This document shows positions 28,014 through 36,424 of a DNA stretch of 64,000 bases, piece after piece. Each line of letters starts with the position of its first letter. The first letter of the stretch is position 1. Where the stretch lies: contig NZ_JAROAU010000003.1 in the NCBI RefSeq assembly GCF_029433855.1, positions 2,207,670-2,271,669 on the forward strand, read 5' to 3'. This DNA is from Candidatus Kosakonia sp. 282A-S69 (GTDB lineage: Bacteria > Pseudomonadota > Gammaproteobacteria > Enterobacterales > Enterobacteriaceae). The notes under the pieces were generated by a model. It did no database searches. It was not told where the DNA came from and saw only the letters and a program-made list of their open reading frames with translations. The position numbers were made by a program, and so were the translations under genes.

Positions 28014-28598
28014 ATGGCAATTAATCATATGAAGATCTATACAATAAGCGATGATGTATATTTTCAAAACGGAATGATTTCATTGGCTAATGCAAGAGGC
28101 TGGAAAATCGAAGCACAACAATTTTACCCGCAATTACTTACTGAACTCACTCTGGATGATGTAGTTATTCTCCATCTCGATAAAAAGAATATGGCTTATG
28201 CCAGAGCCATCTCCCCACTTAACAAGGTGTGCAAACTTCTCGTCATTTCCGGCACAACGAGGAATATCCTGATCGACGAGGCTGACATTGTGCTTAAAGC
28301 CCAGGATTCATTAAATGAGATAAGTCACGCCATTAAAAAACTTGCCAAGCTCAGGAAAGAGGCTGCGCATAAAGAGAATATTCTCAGCGATATTGAAAGA
28401 ATTGTGTTGAATGAATCTCTGAAGGGAAAAAACATTCATCTTATTGCCAAGCTACTCTCAATTTCACCAAAGCGGGTCTATGCCTACCGAAATAAAGCGT
28501 GCAAAAAGATGGGTGGAAAAAAGTTCAGCGATCTTCTGCTGATAAAAGATAATTTGCTCGAGCATGCTCACCTTCCCTCCCCGACGCTTTCTCCTTAG
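28014..28598 (+). CDS. LuxR/GerE-type HTH regulator
   Basis: A 194-residue protein. The C-terminal part (about 125-180) is a LuxR-type helix-turn-helix (ERIVLNESLKGKNIHLIAKLL, then SISPKRVYAYRNKACKKMG). The N-terminal part resembles a response-regulator fold only in outline (VVILHLDKK, KLLVISGT) and shows no convincing phospho-acceptor Asp site. This layout is that of fimbrial regulators such as EcpR and MrkE-like proteins. It is convergent with the large biosynthetic cluster and is a candidate regulator of that cluster or of the ecp operon, whose usual ecpR is missing. AT-rich codon use sets it apart from the core genes. Confidence 0.7.
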   Translation: MAINHMKIYTISDDVYFQNGMISLANARGWKIEAQQFYPQLLTELTLDDVVILHLDKKNMAYARAISPLNKVCKLLVISGTTRNILIDEADIVLKAQDSLNEISHAIKKLAKLRKEAAHKENILSDIERIVLNESLKGKNIHLIAKLLSISPKRVYAYRNKACKKMGGKKFSDLLLIKDNLLEHAHLPSPTLSP

Positions 28599-28655
28599 CC
28601 AGTCTCACCCGATGATCTCCGTCTGCAGTGTGTAACCGCTGCAGACGGAGACGCG

Positions 28656-29657
28656 CTACCAGAGCTGCGACTGCTTGTTGATCTCCTCCCAGCGAAAACA
28701 CATATCACACGCCATCAGAAAATCGTTGTGCCACAGCCTGAATATCTGCATAAAGCTAAACGCGAGGCACGGCAACAGACACAGCAGAAAATAGGCTTCA
28801 AAGAGGATAGCCCGGCCGGATAAATCGAGTAATAAGCTGGTCAGTGCGATCCACAGTACTTCAATCACCAGTAAGCTACAAATCTGCAGCCAGAAAGGCG
28901 TACTCCTGAAGAGGAGCGAAGGGAGCGGGCTGGCGAAGTAGAAGTCAATTTCGCGCATAAAGAGGCGTCCCAGAAATATATAGCGCCTCGACAGGCGTAC
29001 AAAGAGTAGATTCATCGCCAGCACAATCGCGCAGAGCACAAGCATTGCGACCATTAGCGGCGCAAAGAACAGCCCATTCTCAAGGGAGAATGCAGGCTGA
29101 TGCTTTAGCGGCACGATGGTGAGCAGGCTTACGCAGAGGCTAATCAACAGGTACCGGGCAACATACCGATGAAGATGCTTAAACTTTAGCGTTTCATTCG
29201 CCCCTTGCCCGATCAGCTTGATGTAACTGCTTCTGATAAAACGAAATACAACATAGAGAAAGAGCGGCGACAGCGCAGCCAGCAGCGGCAGCACCTGCTC
29301 TGGCGTGAAGAACAGAAACGCCGCCTGCGTGACCAGCCAAAAGAGGGTACCGCACAGCAGGCTGGCGATAGCAGGTCGCGATATGACCCGCTCTATCCGA
29401 CTCGCTTTTTTGCCAATGAAGTAAGAGAGATCGATATTTTTAACCACGCATTTATATGCCCAGTAGGCTTTTAGCTCCCAGATAAAATTAAACATCACCA
29501 GCGTGAGGATCGCGCTGATAATAATGGCATCCTGTGGTGTCAGGCTAAACGCCGCGTTTTTCCAGTATAGCCCCAGCAGCAGGTAGATAATGCCGCAGAG
29601 CAGCGGCAGGATTTTTTTGTCCTGGTGGCGGATAAAAGTCATGTAATCAGGTATCAC
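28656..29657 (-). CDS. Polytopic membrane protein of the FAS/PKS-like cluster
   Basis: A 333-residue hydrophobic protein with about eight predicted transmembrane segments in pairs. I do not recognise a family. The start GTG at 29657 is chosen because GAGGG precedes it at the right distance and it follows the stop of the malonyltransferase gene by 10 bp; ATG at 29642 is an alternative. It is the last gene of the minus-strand series. The position suggests a role in export or membrane handling of the product. Confidence 0.6.
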   Translation of the reverse strand: MIPDYMTFIRHQDKKILPLLCGIIYLLLGLYWKNAAFSLTPQDAIIISAILTLVMFNFIWELKAYWAYKCVVKNIDLSYFIGKKASRIERVISRPAIASLLCGTLFWLVTQAAFLFFTPEQVLPLLAALSPLFLYVVFRFIRSSYIKLIGQGANETLKFKHLHRYVARYLLISLCVSLLTIVPLKHQPAFSLENGLFFAPLMVAMLVLCAIVLAMNLLFVRLSRRYIFLGRLFMREIDFYFASPLPSLLFRSTPFWLQICSLLVIEVLWIALTSLLLDLSGRAILFEAYFLLCLLPCLAFSFMQIFRLWHNDFLMACDMCFRWEEINKQSQLW

Positions 29658-29667
29658 GCAGCAGCCC

Positions 29668-30600
29668 TCACGCTGACAAAAGGGTTTTACAGTGGCGGGA
29701 CATTTCGGGCGTAAAACCGATAAAGTCAGTGAGCATCTGTGCAAGATAGGCTTTATTGCTGAACTCAACAAACTGCACATCCGGTTTATGCGTAAGCCAC
29801 CCATCGATTGATTCACGCCATTTAACCGTGTGGGTCAAATGGCGCGCGAGGTTTTCTTTGATCTGCTCAGGATGGTGCTCCGCCTTACCGGAAACATTCA
29901 TCACCACCGCATGACGTGGCGGCGTGACCTCCACCCCGGCAAGGTAGTCCCGCATCAAGGCTACCCCCTCCGTCATCAAACGCGTGTGCCACGCGCCACT
30001 GACACCAAGTTTGACCGGCTCGCATCCCTTCTCCAGCAACAGACGAGAGAAATCACGCAGCGGCGCGATCGCCCCGCCAATAACCTGCTGCCTGGGACTA
30101 TTATCACAGCTGATATCGACAAGTAACCCGGCATTGTCGATCAACTCGCGCAGGCGCTGAACGTCAATCCCCTTCACTGCCGCCATCTCACCTTTGTACA
30201 GACGGCTAATGTCATGCATGACCTTCGCGCGAAAGTGGATCACCTCAAACAACGTCTCAAGTGAGAGCGCGCCCGCAGCATAAAGGGCGCTATATTCGCC
30301 AACGCTGTGTCCGCAGGAACCGGCAATCACACAGGGATCGAATTTTTGCTGGCAGAGGGTATAAAGCGTGACATTAATCGCCGTCACCGCCAGCTGCTGC
30401 ACCGTAGTCTGAATCAACCGATTCATTGGGCCTTTCAGGCAGAGACGACGCAGATCCATCCCTGATACATCACTGGCGCAATCCCAGATATGTTTGGTCT
30501 CCCCGGTGAGATCCCATAAGTCTGCGCCCATGCCAATGGCGGGATTGCCCTGTCCGGCGAACAGTAATACAAGCGGTTTTTCTGTGTTTTTTTTACTCAT
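29668..30600 (-). CDS. FabD-like malonyl/acyl-ACP transacylase
   Basis: A 310-residue acyltransferase fold. Motif GQGNP is near residue 17, the active-site GHSVGEYSAL has Ser99, and a conserved His is in GAWHTRLM (about 207). It should load malonyl (or another acyl) units from CoA onto the cluster's carrier protein. It is shorter in similarity to housekeeping FabD than an orthologue would be, so it is a dedicated paralogue. It follows the outer-membrane protein gene by 11 bp with AAGGACA as ribosome site. Confidence 0.85.
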   Translation of the reverse strand: MSKKNTEKPLVLLFAGQGNPAIGMGADLWDLTGETKHIWDCASDVSGMDLRRLCLKGPMNRLIQTTVQQLAVTAINVTLYTLCQQKFDPCVIAGSCGHSVGEYSALYAAGALSLETLFEVIHFRAKVMHDISRLYKGEMAAVKGIDVQRLRELIDNAGLLVDISCDNSPRQQVIGGAIAPLRDFSRLLLEKGCEPVKLGVSGAWHTRLMTEGVALMRDYLAGVEVTPPRHAVVMNVSGKAEHHPEQIKENLARHLTHTVKWRESIDGWLTHKPDVQFVEFSNKAYLAQMLTDFIGFTPEMSRHCKTLLSA

Positions 30601-30611
30601 CTGCCATGTCC

Positions 30612-32000
30612 TTATAGGAAATAGTTAAGCCCGAGATAAAATCCGACGGTTTTGCCAAAAAAAGCGAATTCCGTATCCTGCTTGCCCAGCCCTGCCCAGC
30701 CGCCGGCATAGACATTGAGGCTGTCATCAAAGGCCGCCACTGGGGTCGAAACGTGCAGGCCGAGCAAAGCGCTGTTATCACGCATATTCATCGTGATATA
30801 GGGCTGGAGCGTTGCGCCCTGCTTGCTGCGTAAACTGCCATAGGCGCTCAAATAGTGTTTTCCTTGCAGTTGGCCTCTGTTAGCGATATTCCCCATCTCT
30901 GCCCCCATCAGATATTTGTAAGCATCAGAGATCTGATCTAATACCGCTGGCTGCGAGGCTCTGTTGAGATAGCGTGAAAATTGCGCCTGCTGTTGCCATT
31001 CACTCCCTGAATAACCTTCACTCTGGAAGTAGTATTCAAGCCCCAGCACAGCGAAGTCGCGGGTGGTGTATTGCGCACCTAACGCCACCTCCACCCCAGC
31101 GTTGCGATCGGCGCGATAAAGCGAAGAGGGAAATTGATAATCCACGACTTCTGCGGCTCGTTCGGGCGAGAAGTGGCGCCATTGCTGAGCGTTGTGCAAC
31201 GCCATTTCGCCATTAAAGGTGAGCGCTGGCGTGTAGCTGAAGCTGTCCGAGAGTGCAAGAGAACGGGTGTCACCCAGCAGCAGGCTGAGGGCAGGCGTAT
31301 GGTTCGCCAGGCGGTAATCGGTGTAACTCAACAGGTAGCGCGCCTGCGCATTACCACGCCGTTTTGCTGACCAGCGGCTGGATGTTTCATAACGCTGGTT
31401 AATGGTCGCCAGCTGCGGAGCAACCGTTAATGAGAGGCTATAGTCGCGATGGTTATCAACCAGGCGTGCCCCCCATGAGGATTCGCTATAGCTCGATCGC
31501 ATGGCAGGATCGTAAAGACGCGTGCTTTTGAAGCCCGCGTAATAGTTATTCATCAGGGCAGCGGGCGATTTGAGAAAAAAGAGGCCAGGTGTTGTCGTTA
31601 ACTTCCCGGCCTCCAGCCGAAGATGATCAGAAAGGGTGTAGTTGAGTTGCAGCCTGTTGAGCAACAGGCGCGAGCGCTGCTGATCCTCTTCAAAAGAGCC
31701 GGACGAATGCCATGCGTAATAAGCAAGGCCAGAAAGGGAGAAATCGATATCCAGACGGTTTTCGATAACCGCACATTTGCTACTGAATTTTATCCCGGCA
31801 TCCTGAAAAGCATTTGTCGGGGTATAAGAACTTTCCCCGTCGGTTCTCCACGGCGAAGCGGTCCGCTTTATATAAGAGGTTTGCAACATCAGTGCGGTTT
31901 CGCTATTTGCGACCACTTCGTCACCTGAGAGACAGGACGCCTGCGAGAAAGAGGCGATCATAGATAATGGAATAAGCAGAGTATTAACGCGACGTCTCAC
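30612..32000 (-). CDS. Predicted outer-membrane beta-barrel protein
   Basis: A 462-residue protein with a Sec signal peptide (about 1-21). Many alternating strands rich in Tyr, Ser and Leu follow, and it ends in GFYLGLNYFL, with aromatic residues placed as in outer-membrane barrels. No family name recognised; the overall look is of a porin-like or DUF1302-type barrel. A GTG start overlaps the stop of the LolA-like gene (GTGA). Its place between the lipid carrier and the transferase suggests that it receives or exposes the product at the outer membrane. Confidence 0.65.
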   Translation of the reverse strand: MRRRVNTLLIPLSMIASFSQASCLSGDEVVANSETALMLQTSYIKRTASPWRTDGESSYTPTNAFQDAGIKFSSKCAVIENRLDIDFSLSGLAYYAWHSSGSFEEDQQRSRLLLNRLQLNYTLSDHLRLEAGKLTTTPGLFFLKSPAALMNNYYAGFKSTRLYDPAMRSSYSESSWGARLVDNHRDYSLSLTVAPQLATINQRYETSSRWSAKRRGNAQARYLLSYTDYRLANHTPALSLLLGDTRSLALSDSFSYTPALTFNGEMALHNAQQWRHFSPERAAEVVDYQFPSSLYRADRNAGVEVALGAQYTTRDFAVLGLEYYFQSEGYSGSEWQQQAQFSRYLNRASQPAVLDQISDAYKYLMGAEMGNIANRGQLQGKHYLSAYGSLRSKQGATLQPYITMNMRDNSALLGLHVSTPVAAFDDSLNVYAGGWAGLGKQDTEFAFFGKTVGFYLGLNYFL

Positions 32001-32764
32001 TTGACACCCCGCTGAATAGCTTCCCTGGTAAAGTAAAATTCAGGTAAAGATTCAAGCCTGACATCGCTATATTCCATAACAGTAAATCCTTTGTGGTGGC
32101 GTGCATCCTGCACAATGATCTTCATTGGCCGCGCTTCTCCGAGCACGGTCTGGTAATCCTGATAACTCACCTCCTTAAGTAATTTCTCATCCTGCGAATA
32201 AAAGGCGGCGGTATAAGGGCGAGATGTCGCCTTCTCAACCAGATAGATAATTTTGGGATAGGTTGCCGCCGCGGTTTTGCGCTCAAGGGAAAGTCGATAA
32301 CAGATGCTATTTCCACACGCTGTTTCGCCAGTGAGTTGGGCGTTATATGAATAGTCGAAGTTGGTAAAAATGACGTCACTGTTGGCGATCTGTCCGACTA
32401 AACGCTGCTCGGGTGAAACAGGCATCGGGCGACGCAGTTCCGGTGAGTAGAACCATAAATCATACCAATCCGAGAGCATGATCTTGCCTTTATCTCTGGC
32501 TGGATAGATAAAGCGCACAAGGGATCGCGCATCTGCAGGCTGACCCTTTTCGGGCTTCATAAAGCGCATCGACACATCGAAAATCTGTGTATTGACCGCC
32601 TCACCGGCTTTTTCTTTATATTCGCGCACCGTAACCGTATAGCGAAATGGTTGATTGGGTGAGCGTATTTCATCTGCACGGTGAATAATATCCTCCGCCA
32701 GCGTCGCATGGCAGACGGCAGGGAGCGTCGCCAGCGCGATAAAAAAGAGAGAGAAAATATTCAT
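31997..32764 (-). CDS. LolA-like outer-membrane lipoprotein-sorting protein
   Basis: A 255-residue periplasmic protein with a Sec signal peptide ending CHA/TLAED. The mature part has the pattern of COG2834-type LolA relatives (MRFMKPEKGQPADARSLVRF, then PARDKGKIMLSDWYDLWFYSPEL). Such proteins accompany MacB/LolE-type permeases and APE clusters and are thought to ferry lipids across the periplasm. The start at 32764 follows AGGACAG. Upstream is the FtsX-type permease. Confidence 0.8.
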   Translation of the reverse strand: MNIFSLFFIALATLPAVCHATLAEDIIHRADEIRSPNQPFRYTVTVREYKEKAGEAVNTQIFDVSMRFMKPEKGQPADARSLVRFIYPARDKGKIMLSDWYDLWFYSPELRRPMPVSPEQRLVGQIANSDVIFTNFDYSYNAQLTGETACGNSICYRLSLERKTAAATYPKIIYLVEKATSRPYTAAFYSQDEKLLKEVSYQDYQTVLGEARPMKIIVQDARHHKGFTVMEYSDVRLESLPEFYFTREAIQRGVK

Positions 32765-32777
32765 AAGCTGTCCTGTT

Positions 32778-34076
32778 TTATGAAAATTTAAAAGCATCCG
32801 CCAGGTTGAGTTTTGCTGCGCGCACTGAGGGACGCAGAGAGGCGAAAGTCGCGGTAATAATCGGTAAGAAAAAGGTAAACCAGACCGTATCTATATTCGT
32901 GGTTTTAATAAATGCGGTATAACCCTGCGACTGCCCCGGAGAAGGCGGCATCGCAATGCCTTTAATATTAATCAGCCACGCCAGCGCAAACCCTATCACC
33001 AGACTTCCTGCCGCACCGATAATGCCAACAAAGATCCCCTCCAGAATAAATAGCCGCGTGACATGCCATGGTCTGAGCCCGATGGCGCGCAAGGTGGTAA
33101 TTTCTCGCGTACGCTCAATGATATTCATGGTGAGGGAGTTACCAATCATGAAAATAACGATCACCGCGACAAGAAGTTTGATAAAGAAGTAGATCCCGGA
33201 GAGAAGATCTTCAACTTGCTGATAAAACGGTGAGACGTTATGCCACTCTTTTACGATCAGCGGTAAGTCATGCCGGGCAATATATTGTCGAAGTTTTGTC
33301 GCAAAGCCTGACACGTTTTCTGTATTAAGCAGTATCAACACTTTACTCACGCCCTCGGTTCCCATCAGGCGCTGCGCTGTCGTTAACGGCATCTTCATTG
33401 CCGTATCATCGTAGTCTTTAATGCCGGAAGAGAAGATGCCGCGAACTTTTAAAGAGATTGCCCCCTGACCTCCCTGGGCGTTCACCACCATAATATCGAG
33501 CCAGTCGCCATACGCGGCATTGAGGGTTTTTGCCAGCCCGCTTCCTGCGGTCACTTCGTCCGTTTTAACGCGGGATAAATCGCTGCCAACGATCAGCTTG
33601 TCGAATGAACCAAGCTTTAATGCCGCTAAGGGCTCGACGCCGAGACCGGAGAAGTAGCTGGTGGTTTCGTTTTCATATTGTGAGGCCACGCCAGTAAACT
33701 CAAGCTGGCCTGAAATCGTCACAATATCCGCTGCTAAATCGGGCTGCGCAAGAATGTTTTGTTTTAACGCAGCATAATTCTCGATCAGGCTCTTATTTTT
33801 CTTCGAACTCTCAAAATAGGACGGATTATAAATTTGCACATGACCCATATTGGTGCGAATGGTTTGCTCTTTTAAAATCCAGAAGGAGTAGTGAATAAAA
33901 CCGCCATAAAGAAAAATCGCCACCCCACCAAGCATAATTGCCGCCAATGTGGAGAAAGAGCGCCGTCGATGGCGAAAAATATTGAGTAACGCGAACTGTG
34001 CGTCTCTGAATCTGAAAAGCAAAGAGAAAAGAATAAAAAGCAGAATAGCGATCATCGCCAGATTAATAAATAACAT
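32778..34076 (-). CDS. FtsX/LolE-type ABC transporter permease
   Basis: A 432-residue inner-membrane protein. It has transmembrane segments near 5-25 and 47-68, a large periplasmic domain (about 70-290), then three C-terminal transmembrane segments with the cytoplasmic coupling region TREITTLRAIGLRPWHVTRLF. That is the MacB/LolCE topology. With only one permease gene it probably works as a homodimer with the ATPase encoded two genes upstream. It should extract a lipid or lipoprotein from the inner membrane. The start at 34076 follows AAGGAATC. Confidence 0.88.
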   Translation of the reverse strand: MLFINLAMIAILLFILFSLLFRFRDAQFALLNIFRHRRRSFSTLAAIMLGGVAIFLYGGFIHYSFWILKEQTIRTNMGHVQIYNPSYFESSKKNKSLIENYAALKQNILAQPDLAADIVTISGQLEFTGVASQYENETTSYFSGLGVEPLAALKLGSFDKLIVGSDLSRVKTDEVTAGSGLAKTLNAAYGDWLDIMVVNAQGGQGAISLKVRGIFSSGIKDYDDTAMKMPLTTAQRLMGTEGVSKVLILLNTENVSGFATKLRQYIARHDLPLIVKEWHNVSPFYQQVEDLLSGIYFFIKLLVAVIVIFMIGNSLTMNIIERTREITTLRAIGLRPWHVTRLFILEGIFVGIIGAAGSLVIGFALAWLINIKGIAMPPSPGQSQGYTAFIKTTNIDTVWFTFFLPIITATFASLRPSVRAAKLNLADAFKFS

Positions 34077-34087
34077 GGTGGATTCCT

Positions 34088-34744
34088 TCACTTCCCTTTT
34101 AATAGCGGCATCACTATCTGCGTCATTTCCTGCAGATCCCACTCCGGCGTGGCACCAGGTGCTAAGCGGGTATATTTCTCTGCTTGCGCTCCTGATTGTC
34201 TTAATTCACTTAACAGGCGCTGAGCATCGTGCGTCTGGCGGCAATTAATGAGCGCCCGGTAGCGCATATAACGAACAGGGATGAGCATTGCCTCATCAAA
34301 TAAGCCCGCTGCGTTCAACAAGCGTTCGGTATCATGCAGGGCAATGATGCATCGACCGCTCTCTGCAGGTAAGTAAGCATCAATACGCGCGCGCAGATAG
34401 CGTAATCGCAGATTATCGTCGTTTGACTCCACCGCTTCATCGAGAAAGAAAAAACCGGTTTTTGCAGACTCCGCGGCGTGGATAAAATCATTTATCGCAG
34501 CATAGTGTTTTGCCTGTTGTAATACGCCGTAGGCGTAAAAAATCAGCGAGGCGACATGGTGTTCACGCCGATATTCACTCCATAACGCAGAAGTAGTTTC
34601 CGCCAGTGCCTGCTGCTGTGCTGGAAAACCCTGCTGCATTATTTTCTGCACTTCAGACGTTGGTGCGGCAAATGCCGCATTCACCACCAGCGACAAGCCG
34701 ATGATAATGGCGTTCAGGCGATAGCGTTTACCGGGCCGAATCAT
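34088..34744 (-). CDS. Periplasmic protein of unknown function
   Basis: A 218-residue protein with a Sec signal peptide (cleavage about AFA/APTSE) and an all-helical mature part resembling TPR-like bundles (ASLIFYAYGVLQQAKHYA). I do not recognise it. It overlaps the ATPase gene by 17 bp and sits between the ATPase and permease genes, so it may be an accessory part of the exporter. Confidence 0.6.
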   Translation of the reverse strand: MIRPGKRYRLNAIIIGLSLVVNAAFAAPTSEVQKIMQQGFPAQQQALAETTSALWSEYRREHHVASLIFYAYGVLQQAKHYAAINDFIHAAESAKTGFFFLDEAVESNDDNLRLRYLRARIDAYLPAESGRCIIALHDTERLLNAAGLFDEAMLIPVRYMRYRALINCRQTHDAQRLLSELRQSGAQAEKYTRLAPGATPEWDLQEMTQIVMPLLKGK

Positions 34745-35435
34745 AAGTTAATTCTCCATCCGTGATTTCAATCACCCGCTTTGCCCGATCCTTGAGCTGG
34801 GTGGAGTGCGTGGAAACGATAAAGGTGGTTTGCGTTTCCTGATTAATTTTCAATAGCAAATCCATGATCGCTTCGCCGGTCGCTAAATCCAGATTACCCG
34901 TTGGTTCATCGGCGACAACGACGCCCGGCTGATGCGCAAGTGCACGGGCAATCGCCACACGTTGCTGCTGGCCGCCGGATAATTGACCGGGTTTTCGCCG
35001 CGCAAGTTGCGTGAGGCCGACGCTGTCGAGCGCTTCTAATGCACGCGCTTTCGCCTCTTTTTTATCGCAATAACCGTTAAGAACCAGCGGATAAAAAATA
35101 TTATCCAGCACATTCAGCACCGGGATCAGGTTAAAAAACTGGAAGATAATGCCGAGATGTTGACCACGAATAGCGGCGAGCTCCTTTTCAGGAAGATCGT
35201 TGAGCAGATGATTTAAAAAAATAACCTGCCCCGCACTCGGTTGATCAATCCCGCAGAGAATATTGAGTAGCGTACTTTTACCACTGCCAGAAGGGCCGCA
35301 CAGCGCGACAAATTCTCCTTTACCAATCTCAAGGTTCACGCCTTTTAAGGCGCTGACCTGGCTTTCACCTGCGCCAAACTGTTTTGAGATATCGCTGAGG
35401 ATAATGGCAGGCAAAGCTTTCACACTATTTTTCAT
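34728..35435 (-). CDS. LolD/MacB-type ABC transporter ATPase
   Basis: A 235-residue ABC ATPase. Walker A is GPSGSGKST (about 47-55), the signature is LSGGQQQRVAIARAL and Walker B is VVVADEPTGNLD. The branch is that of LolD/MacB exporters, consistent with the FtsX-type permease nearby. It energises lipid or lipoprotein release from the inner membrane. It overlaps the preceding gene by ATGA. Confidence 0.9.
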   Translation of the reverse strand: MKNSVKALPAIILSDISKQFGAGESQVSALKGVNLEIGKGEFVALCGPSGSGKSTLLNILCGIDQPSAGQVIFLNHLLNDLPEKELAAIRGQHLGIIFQFFNLIPVLNVLDNIFYPLVLNGYCDKKEAKARALEALDSVGLTQLARRKPGQLSGGQQQRVAIARALAHQPGVVVADEPTGNLDLATGEAIMDLLLKINQETQTTFIVSTHSTQLKDRAKRVIEITDGELTYDSAR

Positions 35436-36424
35436 CCCTCTCCCCTTTCGATGTCGAACCAGCTGTCGAACCAGGCGCTACCACCAAAACTGTCGTTCAC
35501 GATAGTGCGTATTTTTGTCCCGCAGCCCGCGTGCTGTTGCAGGTATTCCCAGCTCAGGGCGGGTGTTAAACAGCCGCTGGCACCAAAAATGGCGCTGAGA
35601 TCGAGTGTGTTTGCTGCCTGTTCAGGCAGCCGGAGATTTATCGTCGTGTCGTTCTGCGCAAACAGATCGATATCGCTCGCATTCTCGTAGAGTTCACGCT
35701 GACTTTGCGCGCCATCCTGCCAGCTATGGTAATTTCCACAGCGAACGCTTATGCCGCCTGCGCGGCGGCTAAAGATAAAACAGCCCGCCCGCTCAACGCT
35801 GAGGTGAATACCGCTTTTCTGCTGCGCCCTTCTCTTCCCGGCCTCGCCCGCTAATGCGGCTTCGGAGAAGACCAGCAGCGGAATCGCACGCCAGGCAGCG
35901 CACACCACGACAAAATCAAACGTATTCCAGCAAAGATAATCCTGCGCCAGGCGCATCGCGGCGATGAGAGATAATTTTTCGCCGCGCATTTTGCCACTGA
36001 CATTTTTAATGGCGAATTTCTTCAGGAGATTTTTCGGCAAGGTATCGATAGTGGAGGTATGCAGTGCGCTGCTTATATTTTCAAAAATGGCGCTCTCGCC
36101 CCACGCATCAACATAGAGAAACGCGGTGCGGGATTTTAATAGCAGCATCCGCTCTTTTGCGGCCAGGCCCTGCATTGCTCTTTCCGCAGCCTGCTCAAGC
36201 GCCTCGATATAGTGGATATAGTCCGGTTTGCGCACCATTTCTCGCGCATAGACCGCTTTGCTGGTACCGAAGCGTTTAAAACCCCAGCCGCGCTTGGCCG
36301 TTGCTTTTAGCGCCTGGTTGTAGAGATGAGACTCCCAGACATTCAACCATCCAGGTGAGTAAATATAGAAATCATCTTCCGGCTCGGTAATCGCAAAGGC
36401 GTTGAGAAACATTACATTATTCAT
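35432..36424 (-). CDS. Degenerate ketosynthase-fold protein
   Basis: A 330-residue protein lying directly after two ketosynthase genes and overlapping them by ATGA on each side. Segments such as LIAAMRLAQDYLCWNTFDFVVVCAAW resemble the thiolase fold around the ketosynthase dimer interface, but no Cys-His-His triad is visible. It may be a scaffold or chain-length partner. The assignment rests mainly on context. Confidence 0.5.
   Translation of the reverse strand: MNNVMFLNAFAITEPEDDFYIYSPGWLNVWESHLYNQALKATAKRGWGFKRFGTSKAVYAREMVRKPDYIHYIEALEQAAERAMQGLAAKERMLLLKSRTAFLYVDAWGESAIFENISSALHTSTIDTLPKNLLKKFAIKNVSGKMRGEKLSLIAAMRLAQDYLCWNTFDFVVVCAAWRAIPLLVFSEAALAGEAGKRRAQQKSGIHLSVERAGCFIFSRRAGGISVRCGNYHSWQDGAQSQRELYENASDIDLFAQNDTTINLRLPEQAANTLDLSAIFGASGCLTPALSWEYLQQHAGCGTKIRTIVNDSFGGSAWFDSWFDIERGEG

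Noticed and set aside
28014-28598. Two-component response regulator
   Set aside because: The N-terminal part lacks a convincing acidic pocket and phospho-acceptor Asp, and no sensor kinase gene is nearby.
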